Shown: piece after piece, positions 1 to 5,922 of the stretch
How the letters are laid out: each line of letters begins with the position of its first letter
Position numbering within the stretch: the stretch's first letter is position 1
Assembly (NCBI GenBank): GCA_002470605.1
Contig: DKND01000032.1
Coordinates: forward strand, 1-5,922
DNA from: Opitutia bacterium UBA7397
GTDB lineage: Bacteria > Verrucomicrobiota > Verrucomicrobiia > Opitutales > UBA953
DNA: 5,922 nucleotides
Direction: 5' to 3'
Translations under genes and position numbers: made by a program
The notes under the pieces: model-generated
Told to the model about the DNA's origin: nothing
Database searches by the model: none
What the model saw: only the letters and a program-made list of their open reading frames with translations

Positions 1-117
1 TTGACGGCGACATCGCGGCCAAGCAGCAACCCCATCGAGCCGACCCAAACCACCCACCCCGCCCAGAACCTGGAAGACATCGGCAACATCCTGAATGAAA
101 TAGTCATGAAAAGCTAA
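1..117 (+). CDS. 3' end of an unidentified plus-strand gene, cut by the window edge
   Basis: Frame 1 is open from the left edge to a TAA stop at 115-117 and would encode the last 38 residues of a protein, ending in ..NILNEIVMKS. The frame is favoured because about 29 of 37 codons end in G or C, matching the GC-biased third positions of the pump genes. The competing frame 3 is open to a TGA at 96-98, but only about half of its codons end in G or C and its product is rich in His, Pro and Arg, as expected of a shadow frame. The visible tail has a Pro/Ser/Thr/Asn-rich stretch followed by a short possibly helical end. I recognise no domain and assign no function. The gene would be convergent with the efflux operon. 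The tail is too short to rule out chance. Confidence 0.42.
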   Translation: MTATSRPSSNPIEPTQTTHPAQNLEDIGNILNEIVMKS

Positions 118-132
118 TCTGAGAACACCATT

Positions 133-176
133 AAATCGCCAAGGTCGCAAACCTGTCGGCTAAATGGCGTATTTTA
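133..176. terminator. Possible bidirectional terminator stem-loop between convergent genes
   Basis: AAATCGCCA (133-141) pairs with TGGCG plus ATTT (165-169 and 171-174), giving a 9-bp stem with one bulged T at 170. Inside the loop, AGGT (142-145) can pair with ACCT (151-154) as a small inner hairpin. On the plus strand the stem is followed by a short T-run (TATTTTA). On the minus strand the distal arm is followed by an AT-rich stretch. The site sits 16 bases after the plus-strand stop and about 15 bases after the permease stop, where a shared terminator would be expected. The stem is weak, the loop is long and the T-tract is poor, so this is only a candidate. Confidence 0.3.
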
Positions 177-190
177 GGCCTTAATTGATA

Positions 191-3100
191 TCAGGGCTTC
201 TTGCTAACAGCATTCGCTCGCGGCAGCAGAGAATAGACCACCGGCGTGGCAATTAAGGAGAAAAGCATCGATACCCCAAGGGCGCCGATAATCCCGATGG
301 CCAACGGCCGGAGCATATCCGCCCCATGCCCGATTCCCCAGGCCAGAGGAAGCATGGCCAAGGCGGTGGCGAGGGAAGTCATCAAGATCGGACGCAGACG
401 GCGCTGGGCTGAACGCACCAATGCTTCTTCGACCCCGACGCCATCCGCAAGGTGGTGGCGGACCAAGTCGAGCATCAGGATGCCGTTCTTAGCGACGAGG
501 CCGACGCCGATGATGGCACCCAGGAAACTGACGATGTTCATCGTGGTGCCGCTCACCCAGAGCGCCGCCACCGTTCCCGTCAGGGCGAGTAAACTGCCGA
601 AGACGATGGCAATCGGCTCTCGGAAGCTTCTGAACTCGATCAACAGTACCGTGAAGACCAACGTGATACTCATCAGCAACACAACCATCAGATGCCGGAA
701 GCTCTCCTGTTGCTGACGAAAAAGTCCGCCGAATTCGACCACCCCGTGCGCCAGCGTCGGATCTTTGGCCAAGACCTGCTTGATCTCGGCGATGCCGCTC
801 CCGAGATCGCGATGCTCAAAGGCCGCCGTCACCGCCACGACTTGGCGTAAATCCTCGCGATTCAACTCCAACTGACCCGGCCCCATCACCACATCAGCGA
901 CTTGGGAAAGTTTGATCACGCCGCTCTTGGGCGTACGGATCGGCAAAGCCTGAAGAGCCGTGATCGAAGTCAGGCGACCCGGGGCGACCACAACGCGGAT
1001 ATCGACGACCCGATCCCCCTCGAGGACGCTCGAAGCCGTCCGCCCGATCATGGCGGTATTTAATGCCGCAGCGACATCCTGACCCGTCAGTCCGAAGCTC
1101 TGGACATCCGTCTGACGCAGACGGAAACTGACGGTTGGGCCCGTCATCTTTAATCCGTCATTCAAGTCCACGACACCGCTTATCTTAGAAAGCGCCTCTT
1201 TTACTTCAGGGGCTTTCTTCATCAACCAAGCCGTATCAGCTGAAAATAATTTAATCTCCACGGGCTTAGGCGAATCGGTAAGATCGCCCAAGAGATCGCC
1301 AAGGATGCCCGGAAACTCCCACTCGGCCGCTGGCATGGTGGTATTGAATTTCTTCCGCAGCTCGTCTTTCACTTCTTCGGTCGAGCGCTGACGGTCGGTG
1401 CGAAGCTTGACCAAGAAGTCGCTGGTGTTGGGTTCGGCGATCGCCAAGGCCAAGCGGGCGCCAGTGCGGCGGGAATAACCTTCGACTTCTGGCGTCGCCC
1501 GCAAGATCGCCTCGGCCTGTCGCATGATGCGATCGGTCTCGGCGAGGCTCGTTCCCCATGGCGTCACGCAATCGATGACGAAACCCCCTTCATCCATCTC
1601 GGGCATGAATTCGCTGGGCAGCCGCTGATAAACCAAGATGCCACCGAGAGCGACTAACCCGCAGGCGAAGAGGGTCAAAGCACGGCGACGCAAGGCCATC
1701 CCGAGCAGACGGGCAAAAATTCCTGAAAGAATACGCATCCAAGGGCCGCCCTGTTCATCCGGCGTCTCCTGGGCCGGGCGGGCGGTATCGCGGACAAAGA
1801 GCGAAGCCAAAGCCGGCGTCAGGGTGATGGCGAGGAGCAGCGAAGTCAGCAAAGCGACAACCATCGTCAAGGCGAGCGAGCCGAAGAAAACTCCGGGGAC
1901 TCCATCCAGGAAAGCAAGTGGGATGAAGACGACGACCGGCGTCAGCGTCGAACCGATGAGCGGACGAATCATCTCGCCCATGGCACCACGGATCGAACCC
2001 AGCACCCCTTCTCCGCGTGCCACGCGGGCCGAAACGGCTTCAACGACGACGATGGCGTCGTCGATGATCAGACCAATGGCGGCAGCGATGCCACCCAAGG
2101 TCATCAAATTGAATGTCAGCTTGGCGACGAGCATCACCAAGACGGTCGCCAGCACGGAAACCGGAATCACGACGATGGCGGTCAGGACGCTGCCCCAATT
2201 TCGCAGGAACAGGTAAAGAATCACGACGGCGAAAAGCAGGCCGATGATGATCGCTTCCCAGACGCTATCGACCGAATCGTGGACCAAAATCGATTGATCG
2301 TAATAGAACGAAACCTCGGTATCAGCAGGAAGATGACGTCGCATCTCCGTCAACTGGGCTTTGACGTCAGCGGCGATCTGCAAGACGCTGCTCCCGCGCG
2401 GCTGGGCCCGGATATTCAAGAGCACCGCATCGCGACCCTGCGCGTTGACCACGTTAAAGATTGGTTCGGGACCGCGTTCGACTTGAGCAAAATCCCGAAT
2501 GCGAACGGGCTGATTGCCGTGCATTCGCACCACCAACTCGGCGATTTCCTCCGGAGTCCGCACGCGTCCATCCACCAAAGCGAGGTAGAGCGTATAGTTC
2601 TCGGCATGTAAGCCTGCCGAGGCCACGGACGTGTTTTTCTCCAAAGCGGAGGTGATATCGGATAAAACGAGGCCGGCGGCCGCCAACTTGGATGGATCGA
2701 CCACCACGCGATATTCCGGAGCACGTCCGCCGACCAAATCCACGCGCGCGACGCCCGGAATTCTCAAGAAACGTGGCTTTAAATCATATTGGGCCGTCTC
2801 CCACAAAGTCGTCAGATCTTGGGTCGGGCTGGTTAGGCTGACGCCCATCACGGGGAAGGCGTTGAAAGTCAGGCGCCAGACGTTGGTCTTACTTCCGGCC
2901 GGCAAAGCAGACTTTAACTGAGCCACGCGATTCAGCACATAAAGCTCACTCTGCACCATATCCGCCTGCCAATTGAAGAAAACATTCACTTCGGCGCTGC
3001 CGCGACCGGTCGCGGAACGCACCTGGACGACTCCGGGGATGTCTTTCATCGCCTCCTCCAGAGGACGCGTGACGGTGGCCATCATCTCGTCGGCCGGCAT

Positions 3101-3301
3101 GACGCCGCTATCAATCAAGACGACGCAGCGCGGGAATTGCGTCTCGGGAAAGACCGACGAAGGCATGCGCAAGGCGGCATAAGCTCCGCCTAAACAAATC
3201 GCGACGGTGATGAAAATGATCGCCAGACGATGACGGAGCGCAAAAGCCCCCATCCCTGAGTCGTCTGGATTTTTCGGATTCGAGGCAGGCGTCGTGCTCA
3301 T
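191..3301 (-). CDS. RND efflux permease, inner-membrane subunit (HAE-like proton relay)
   Basis: This is the proton-driven pump of a tripartite efflux system. It captures substrate in its periplasmic domain and passes it to the outer-membrane channel. At 1036 residues it has normal family length and the usual two-fold layout. TM1 is at about 26-45, a periplasmic loop at about 46-345, TM2-TM6 at about 349-502, TM7 at about 539-557, a second loop at about 560-865, and TM8-TM12 at about 869-1026. TM4 contains GLIIDDAIVVVE with Asp414-Asp415. TM10 contains AKNGIL with Lys938. RLRPILMTS before and in TM11 supplies Arg968 and Thr975. These match the AcrB relay residues D407, D408, K940, R971 and T978. 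The single-Asp DFG-type TM4 signature of CzcA-like metal pumps is absent, although the start of the second loop (PSEFMPEMDEGG, about 562-573) looks CzcA/CusA-like. The start lies 5 nt after the adaptor stop and has no Shine-Dalgarno sequence. Met17 (ATG ending at 3253) is an alternative start, because residues 1-16 are a polar extension. Substrate is unknown. Confidence 0.96.
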   Translation of the reverse strand: MSTTPASNPKNPDDSGMGAFALRHRLAIIFITVAICLGGAYAALRMPSSVFPETQFPRCVVLIDSGVMPADEMMATVTRPLEEAMKDIPGVVQVRSATGRGSAEVNVFFNWQADMVQSELYVLNRVAQLKSALPAGSKTNVWRLTFNAFPVMGVSLTSPTQDLTTLWETAQYDLKPRFLRIPGVARVDLVGGRAPEYRVVVDPSKLAAAGLVLSDITSALEKNTSVASAGLHAENYTLYLALVDGRVRTPEEIAELVVRMHGNQPVRIRDFAQVERGPEPIFNVVNAQGRDAVLLNIRAQPRGSSVLQIAADVKAQLTEMRRHLPADTEVSFYYDQSILVHDSVDSVWEAIIIGLLFAVVILYLFLRNWGSVLTAIVVIPVSVLATVLVMLVAKLTFNLMTLGGIAAAIGLIIDDAIVVVEAVSARVARGEGVLGSIRGAMGEMIRPLIGSTLTPVVVFIPLAFLDGVPGVFFGSLALTMVVALLTSLLLAITLTPALASLFVRDTARPAQETPDEQGGPWMRILSGIFARLLGMALRRRALTLFACGLVALGGILVYQRLPSEFMPEMDEGGFVIDCVTPWGTSLAETDRIMRQAEAILRATPEVEGYSRRTGARLALAIAEPNTSDFLVKLRTDRQRSTEEVKDELRKKFNTTMPAAEWEFPGILGDLLGDLTDSPKPVEIKLFSADTAWLMKKAPEVKEALSKISGVVDLNDGLKMTGPTVSFRLRQTDVQSFGLTGQDVAAALNTAMIGRTASSVLEGDRVVDIRVVVAPGRLTSITALQALPIRTPKSGVIKLSQVADVVMGPGQLELNREDLRQVVAVTAAFEHRDLGSGIAEIKQVLAKDPTLAHGVVEFGGLFRQQQESFRHLMVVLLMSITLVFTVLLIEFRSFREPIAIVFGSLLALTGTVAALWVSGTTMNIVSFLGAIIGVGLVAKNGILMLDLVRHHLADGVGVEEALVRSAQRRLRPILMTSLATALAMLPLAWGIGHGADMLRPLAIGIIGALGVSMLFSLIATPVVYSLLPRANAVSKKP

Positions 3302-3306
3302 CGTTT

Positions 3307-4344
3307 TTATTTAACCGGATTAAGCACCAGCACCTTGGTCTCTTTGGGTAAGCCATAAGAGCCTACCGTCACCACCGTCGCACCTTCGGCCAGGCCGGCG
3401 GCGGATATTTCAATCAAGTCGCCTTCACGCAAGCCAACCTTGACGACCATTTGTTTGGCGACATTTGCCTCGATGACCGAAAGCGTACTCACCCCTTCCC
3501 CATCGGTATAAACTGCCGCGAGAGGTACCGCGAGCACGTCAGCATGCGACGCCTGCACCACCTTGGCATGCGTAAATTCACCTTGGCGTAAACCCGAGCT
3601 GCCTGGCACCGAAAGCCGAACCAGCACTGTGCCGCTGGTAGGATCGACCTGAGGACTGACAAAAGTGACCGCGCCCTGGGCATCCGCCTTGGCTTCATCG
3701 TGGACAAAAAGAAATGCCATCTGGCCGACCTGAAGATGGGCGGCTTCTTCGGCGGGCACTGACAGAGTGACAACCAAGCGGGTCGGATCGACGATTTCGG
3801 CTACGACAGTCGTCAAGTCAACCGCCTGTCCAGGATGGACGTTGATGCGTGACACCAGGCCGGCGAGCGGAGACGTCAGCTGGACGGCGGCCAATTGCGC
3901 CTGGGCGACGGCGAGTTGCTGGCCAGCTTCCTGCAAGGCCTTAATCGAAGTGCCCTCAGCGGCGAAAAGTTTCTTCTGACGCTCAAGTTGCTGTTCGGCC
4001 AGGCGGACACTCGCCTGAGCTTGCCGGTCATCCAAGCGAACGACCACCGTTCCGACTTCGACCTTGTCGCCTTCGCGCACGGGCACCGCGAGAACGATAC
4101 CAGCCGCCGGAGCAGCTAACCGAGCCGCACCAGCGGCCTTACCGCCCCCGGCGACCGCGGGCTCAACATAACCATAAGCATCGACATACGAGCGCAGCTT
4201 AGCCTTCACGACCTTTCCCGCTTGCACGGGGACCTCGGTGACAGGCTTAGCCTCTTCCTCATGCTCGGCGGGCTTGCAGGCAAGCATCAGGCAAAGCACC
4301 GGCAGGAGCCGGAAAGCCAGGGTGAATTTGGGTGAAGATTTCAT
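3307..4344 (-). CDS. RND efflux periplasmic adaptor (membrane fusion protein), probable lipoprotein
   Basis: This subunit bridges the RND permease and the outer-membrane channel (HlyD/AcrA-like family). At 345 residues it is a compact member. The N-terminus has a basic then hydrophobic signal segment (residues 1-22) ending in MLAC with Cys23. The lipobox is imperfect (Met at -3, Leu at -2), but the Cys position and following charged linker fit lipidation. The first half of the biotinyl-lipoyl domain lies at about 75-106 (APAAGIVLAVPVREGDKV). A short alpha-hairpin follows at about 107-156, then the second lipoyl half at about 157-188 (SPLAGLVSRINVHPGQAV). A beta-barrel domain spans about 190-265 and a membrane-proximal domain about 268-340. 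The hairpin tip carries Arg122, Leu126 and Ser133, with the R-x3-L-x6-S spacing known in AcrA to contact TolC. A Gly/Ala-rich stretch lies at 63-82. The gene starts 18 nt after the channel gene stop, with no Shine-Dalgarno sequence, and ends 5 nt before the permease start, so co-translation with the permease is likely. Confidence 0.94.
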   Translation of the reverse strand: MKSSPKFTLAFRLLPVLCLMLACKPAEHEEEAKPVTEVPVQAGKVVKAKLRSYVDAYGYVEPAVAGGGKAAGAARLAAPAAGIVLAVPVREGDKVEVGTVVVRLDDRQAQASVRLAEQQLERQKKLFAAEGTSIKALQEAGQQLAVAQAQLAAVQLTSPLAGLVSRINVHPGQAVDLTTVVAEIVDPTRLVVTLSVPAEEAAHLQVGQMAFLFVHDEAKADAQGAVTFVSPQVDPTSGTVLVRLSVPGSSGLRQGEFTHAKVVQASHADVLAVPLAAVYTDGEGVSTLSVIEANVAKQMVVKVGLREGDLIEISAAGLAEGATVVTVGSYGLPKETKVLVLNPVK

Positions 4345-4362
4345 AGTTAAGTCGGGTAAAGA

Positions 4363-5745
4363 TCAACGGTTGGTCGCAGCCAGCGCGGCTTCGATGCCAC
4401 CTGGTGCCTGAAGCATCTCATCAAGCGCGCCAAGTGCCTGCTGCGCCTGATTCAGGGCCTCGGCCTGCGCCAAGGCGACGGTCGTCAGCTCCTGCTGACG
4501 TAGCGCCAACTCCACGCGGGAAATTTCGCCGGCGGCGAGCAAGGCTTCCGCCGTACTGAATTGCGTCGCGATATCATGATTGAGAGACTGAGCGGCGGCA
4601 GTCTTCCGCAAGGTGCCCCGATAATTGGCAATCGCCTGAGCAACATCGGAAATGACACGGGCCTGCAAGGCATTGAATTTGGCTGCTGCTGCTGACCGAT
4701 TCGCCTCGGCTTCAGCGATGCCACCTTGATTGCGGTTAAATAGCGGCAGGTCGAAACCCAGACCTAATGACCATTTATTATCAGTCTGATCCATCTGCCA
4801 TCCGGGGCTGAAGTGTACGTCGGGGTATTGCTTGGCGATGGCAAGTTGGAGCGCGGATTGGGCGGCGGCATATTCTGCCAAGCCGCCAAGGATGTCCGCG
4901 CGATGGAGGAGTGCTTGACGCTGTGCCGCGACCGTCGGCACGGCGGTCGGTATTTTTTTAAACTCGGTAAGGTTGAATTTGACTCCGATCAAAGCAGCCG
5001 GCGTAACGCCGATTGCTTCCGCTAATTGCATCCGGGCGGTCACATTTAGATTCTCGGCGTCCTGCAGCGCGAAGCGCGACTGATTGAGGCTGGCCCTGGC
5101 CTGGGTGACCTCATAAGCCGAAATCGCCCCGGCCTTATGCTGGAGTTCCAAGAGTCGGAATGCTTCGCCCTGGGTTGTTGATAGCTTTTTAAGCAAGGTG
5201 ATCGATTCGCCGGAAGCATGGAGCGCAAGCAAAGCCTTGCGCACCCGACCCCGGACCTGCCAGGCCGTGGCCGCGAGATTCAGTTGCGCGGCTTCAGTGA
5301 GATGAGCGGCCTGTGCCTGACGATAGCCGCGCTTCCCTGCGGTCTCCCACGTCAAGTCAAGCGTCACGCCATAAATCCAAGGTGGCCCGACCGTCGAATT
5401 ATAGCCCGGAGAAAGTGCTAAAGTTGGATTAAGCCGCTCTCCAGCCGAAACGCTGGCGCCTTGCACCGCCGCAAATTGGGCTCGCGCCAGATCTACGTCG
5501 GGGTGGTAGTAATAAGCGACCAATGCGAGAGTCGGAAAATCCCAAACACCATCCGCGGCGGGCGACTTGACACCCTGCTGTTGAAGGAATTCCAACAGTT
5601 TCGGGCTGTTCAATTTTCGTTGGGAAAAATCTTTGAGTCCGGTTTCGGCTGAAAGTGGGCGCGCGGTGAAATCAACACAGCCGGCCAATCCCCCAAAAAG
5701 TAGCGAAGCCAGAAAGGCCAGAAAGGGAGAGAACCGGGAAGACAT
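4363..5745 (-). CDS. TolC/OprM-like outer-membrane factor lipoprotein
   Basis: This is the outer-membrane channel of the tripartite pump, expected to work as a trimer. It has 460 residues, normal for the outer-membrane efflux protein (OEP) family. A signal peptide (1-22) ends in a clean lipobox LAGC with Cys23, as in OprM and CusC. Two OEP repeats follow, at about 70-256 and 270-443. Each starts with a helix (LVAYYYHPDVDLARAQFA; RADILGGLAEYAAAQSAL), then a beta-strand pair (about 105-135; about 307-336), then long Ala/Gln-rich helices. The strands show the internal duplication: LNPTLALSPGY..GVTLDLTWE in repeat 1 matches YPDVHFSPGW..LGLGFDLPLF in repeat 2. About 45 residues lie between Cys23 and repeat 1. 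The gene is first in the operon, and the start is well supported because the signal peptide begins immediately. There is no Shine-Dalgarno sequence; the bases just before ATG are pyrimidine-rich. The channel-adaptor-permease order is that of czcCBA/cusCBA operons. Confidence 0.94.
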   Translation of the reverse strand: MSSRFSPFLAFLASLLFGGLAGCVDFTARPLSAETGLKDFSQRKLNSPKLLEFLQQQGVKSPAADGVWDFPTLALVAYYYHPDVDLARAQFAAVQGASVSAGERLNPTLALSPGYNSTVGPPWIYGVTLDLTWETAGKRGYRQAQAAHLTEAAQLNLAATAWQVRGRVRKALLALHASGESITLLKKLSTTQGEAFRLLELQHKAGAISAYEVTQARASLNQSRFALQDAENLNVTARMQLAEAIGVTPAALIGVKFNLTEFKKIPTAVPTVAAQRQALLHRADILGGLAEYAAAQSALQLAIAKQYPDVHFSPGWQMDQTDNKWSLGLGFDLPLFNRNQGGIAEAEANRSAAAAKFNALQARVISDVAQAIANYRGTLRKTAAAQSLNHDIATQFSTAEALLAAGEISRVELALRQQELTTVALAQAEALNQAQQALGALDEMLQAPGGIEAALAATNR

Positions 5746-5783
5746 AAAGGGGAAGTAGCGACGAAGGGGGAATGTCGCCGACA
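5746..5783 (-). promoter_or_regulatory. Predicted 5' leader of the operon, pyrimidine-rich and without Shine-Dalgarno
   Basis: If transcription starts near 5783, the leader is about 38 nt. It carries two C-rich tracts read on the minus strand, CCCCCTTC (5763-5770) and TTCCCCTTT (5746-5754). The second abuts the ATG. No GGAGG-like sequence is present at the usual 5-10 nt distance. Such a leader would depend on S1-type or otherwise Shine-Dalgarno-independent initiation; that is an inference from the sequence. Confidence 0.4.
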
Positions 5784-5785
5784 GG

Positions 5786-5813
5786 CTCTCTTAAAAAGCA
5801 CCCACGAAGAGAG
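5786..5813. promoter_or_regulatory. Candidate operator: 7-bp perfect inverted repeat overlapping the promoter
   Basis: CTCTCTT (5786-5792) and AAGAGAG (5807-5813) are perfect reverse complements with a 14-bp spacer. Arm centres are 21 bp apart, about two helical turns, so both half-sites would face the same side of the DNA. One arm overlaps the predicted -10 and the other overlaps the edge of the predicted -35. This is what an operator for a dimeric repressor would look like, and RND operons are often controlled that way. No regulator is in the window, so the role is inferred from position and symmetry alone. Confidence 0.35.
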
Positions 5814-5817
5814 TCAA
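5790..5817 (-). promoter_or_regulatory. Sigma70-like promoter for the efflux operon
   Basis: Read on the minus strand, TTGACT (5817-5812) matches the -35 consensus at 5 of 6 bases. TTTAAG (5795-5790) matches the -10 consensus TATAAT at 4 of 6 bases. The spacer is 16 bp, slightly shorter than the optimal 17. The -10 element ends 44 bp before the ATG of the channel gene, and the predicted start point is near 5783. This is the best match in the upstream region and is well placed, but the -10 is mediocre. Confidence 0.45.
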
Positions 5818-5829
5818 CGCCTTGTGCCC

Positions 5830-5879
5830 GAGTTTAAACCGTAATTTAGCATTAACCCCTGAAACGCAGGCTTAAACTC
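5830..5879. repeat. Upstream imperfect 11-bp inverted repeat around an AT-rich spacer
   Basis: GAGTTTAAACC (5830-5840) and GGCTTAAACTC (5869-5879) are inverted copies matching at 10 of 11 bases, separated by 28 bp. In a minus-strand transcript the single mismatch becomes a G-U pair. The left arm contains the palindrome GTTTAAAC (5832-5839), and the spacer contains a smaller TAAT-N5-ATTA dyad (5842-5854). It lies upstream of the predicted promoter and has no following T-run, so a protein-binding site is as likely as a terminator of an upstream gene. Function unknown. Confidence 0.4.
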
Positions 5880-5885
5880 TATTTA

Positions 5886-5906
5886 ACCCGCACCGGTTTC
5901 GCGGGT
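5886..5906. repeat. Short GC-rich hairpin near the right edge
   Basis: ACCCGC (5886-5891) pairs with GCGGGT (5901-5906) around a 9-nt loop that contains ACCGGT. The stem is only 6 bp and neither strand has a proper T-tract, so it is a weak terminator candidate for a gene beyond the right edge or simply a chance hairpin. Confidence 0.2.
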
Positions 5907-5922
5907 AATTCCGGAACAGTCG

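Noticed and set aside
246..716. A 156-residue open frame on the plus strand, opposite the 3' part of the permease gene
   Set aside because: It is antisense to the conserved TM8-TM12 region, has a biased composition without recognisable motifs, and is explained as a shadow frame.
2060..2065. Heavy-metal (CzcA/CusA) identity for the permease on the basis of gene order
   Set aside because: The TM4 motif has two adjacent Asp residues as in AcrB-type pumps rather than the single-Asp metal-pump signature, so I did not assign czcA or cusA.
1638..2216. A 192-residue open frame on the plus strand, opposite the permease gene
   Set aside because: It lies wholly antisense to the well-supported permease gene, its product is Arg/Ser/Thr/Pro-rich low-complexity with no domain, and such frames are common opposite GC-biased genes.
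5879..5920. Possible tail of an upstream minus-strand gene (..TVPELPAKPVRVK then TAG at 5881-5879)
   Set aside because: Only 13 codons are visible, about half end in A or T unlike the other genes, and a second frame is equally open for 12 codons, so chance cannot be excluded.
1..5922. Mobile elements, CRISPR arrays, tRNA or rRNA genes
   Set aside because: I saw no terminal inverted repeats with a transposase, no regularly spaced repeats and no tRNA- or rRNA-like sequence. Nearly all of the window is explained by the three pump genes.

Overview
This window is a single, intact tripartite RND efflux operon. It is read entirely on the minus strand and nearly fills the window. In transcription order it runs: outer-membrane factor lipoprotein (5745-4363), periplasmic adaptor lipoprotein (4344-3307), inner-membrane RND permease (3301-191). 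The gaps between genes are 18 and 5 nt, so one transcript is the simplest reading. Such pumps join the inner membrane, periplasm and outer membrane, so the organism is a diderm (Gram-negative) bacterium. Coding GC is moderately high, with strongly GC-biased third positions. None of the three genes has a recognisable Shine-Dalgarno sequence, which is common in some phyla such as Verrucomicrobiota and Bacteroidota. A Verrucomicrobiota-like host is my best guess from the overall look, but it is only a weak inference.

Layout from the left edge. Bases 1-117 hold what looks like the 3' end of a plus-strand gene cut by the window, convergent with the operon. Bases 118-190 are a short AT-richer gap with a weak stem-loop that could terminate either side. 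Bases 191-5745 are the three pump genes. Bases 5746-5922 are non-coding as far as I can tell. They hold a sigma70-like promoter, a 7-bp inverted repeat overlapping that promoter, a pyrimidine-rich leader without a Shine-Dalgarno sequence, and a second, longer inverted repeat further upstream. No regulator gene lies in the window.

How the parts work together: the permease carries the complete proton-relay residue set of the drug/hydrophobic-compound (HAE) type of RND pump (Asp-Asp in TM4, Lys in TM10, Arg and Thr near TM11) and lacks the heavy-metal-type TM4 signature. The adaptor has a short alpha-hairpin with an exact R-x3-L-x6-S spacing, the motif known to engage TolC-type channels. The channel protein is a lipidated two-repeat OEP protein. 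The gene order (channel, adaptor, permease) is that of czcCBA/cusCBA metal pumps, while the relay residues are those of AcrB-like pumps. The substrate therefore cannot be assigned from sequence.

There is no sign here of an undescribed system. The most interesting items are the promoter-overlapping dyad, the upstream dyad, and the uniform absence of Shine-Dalgarno sites.
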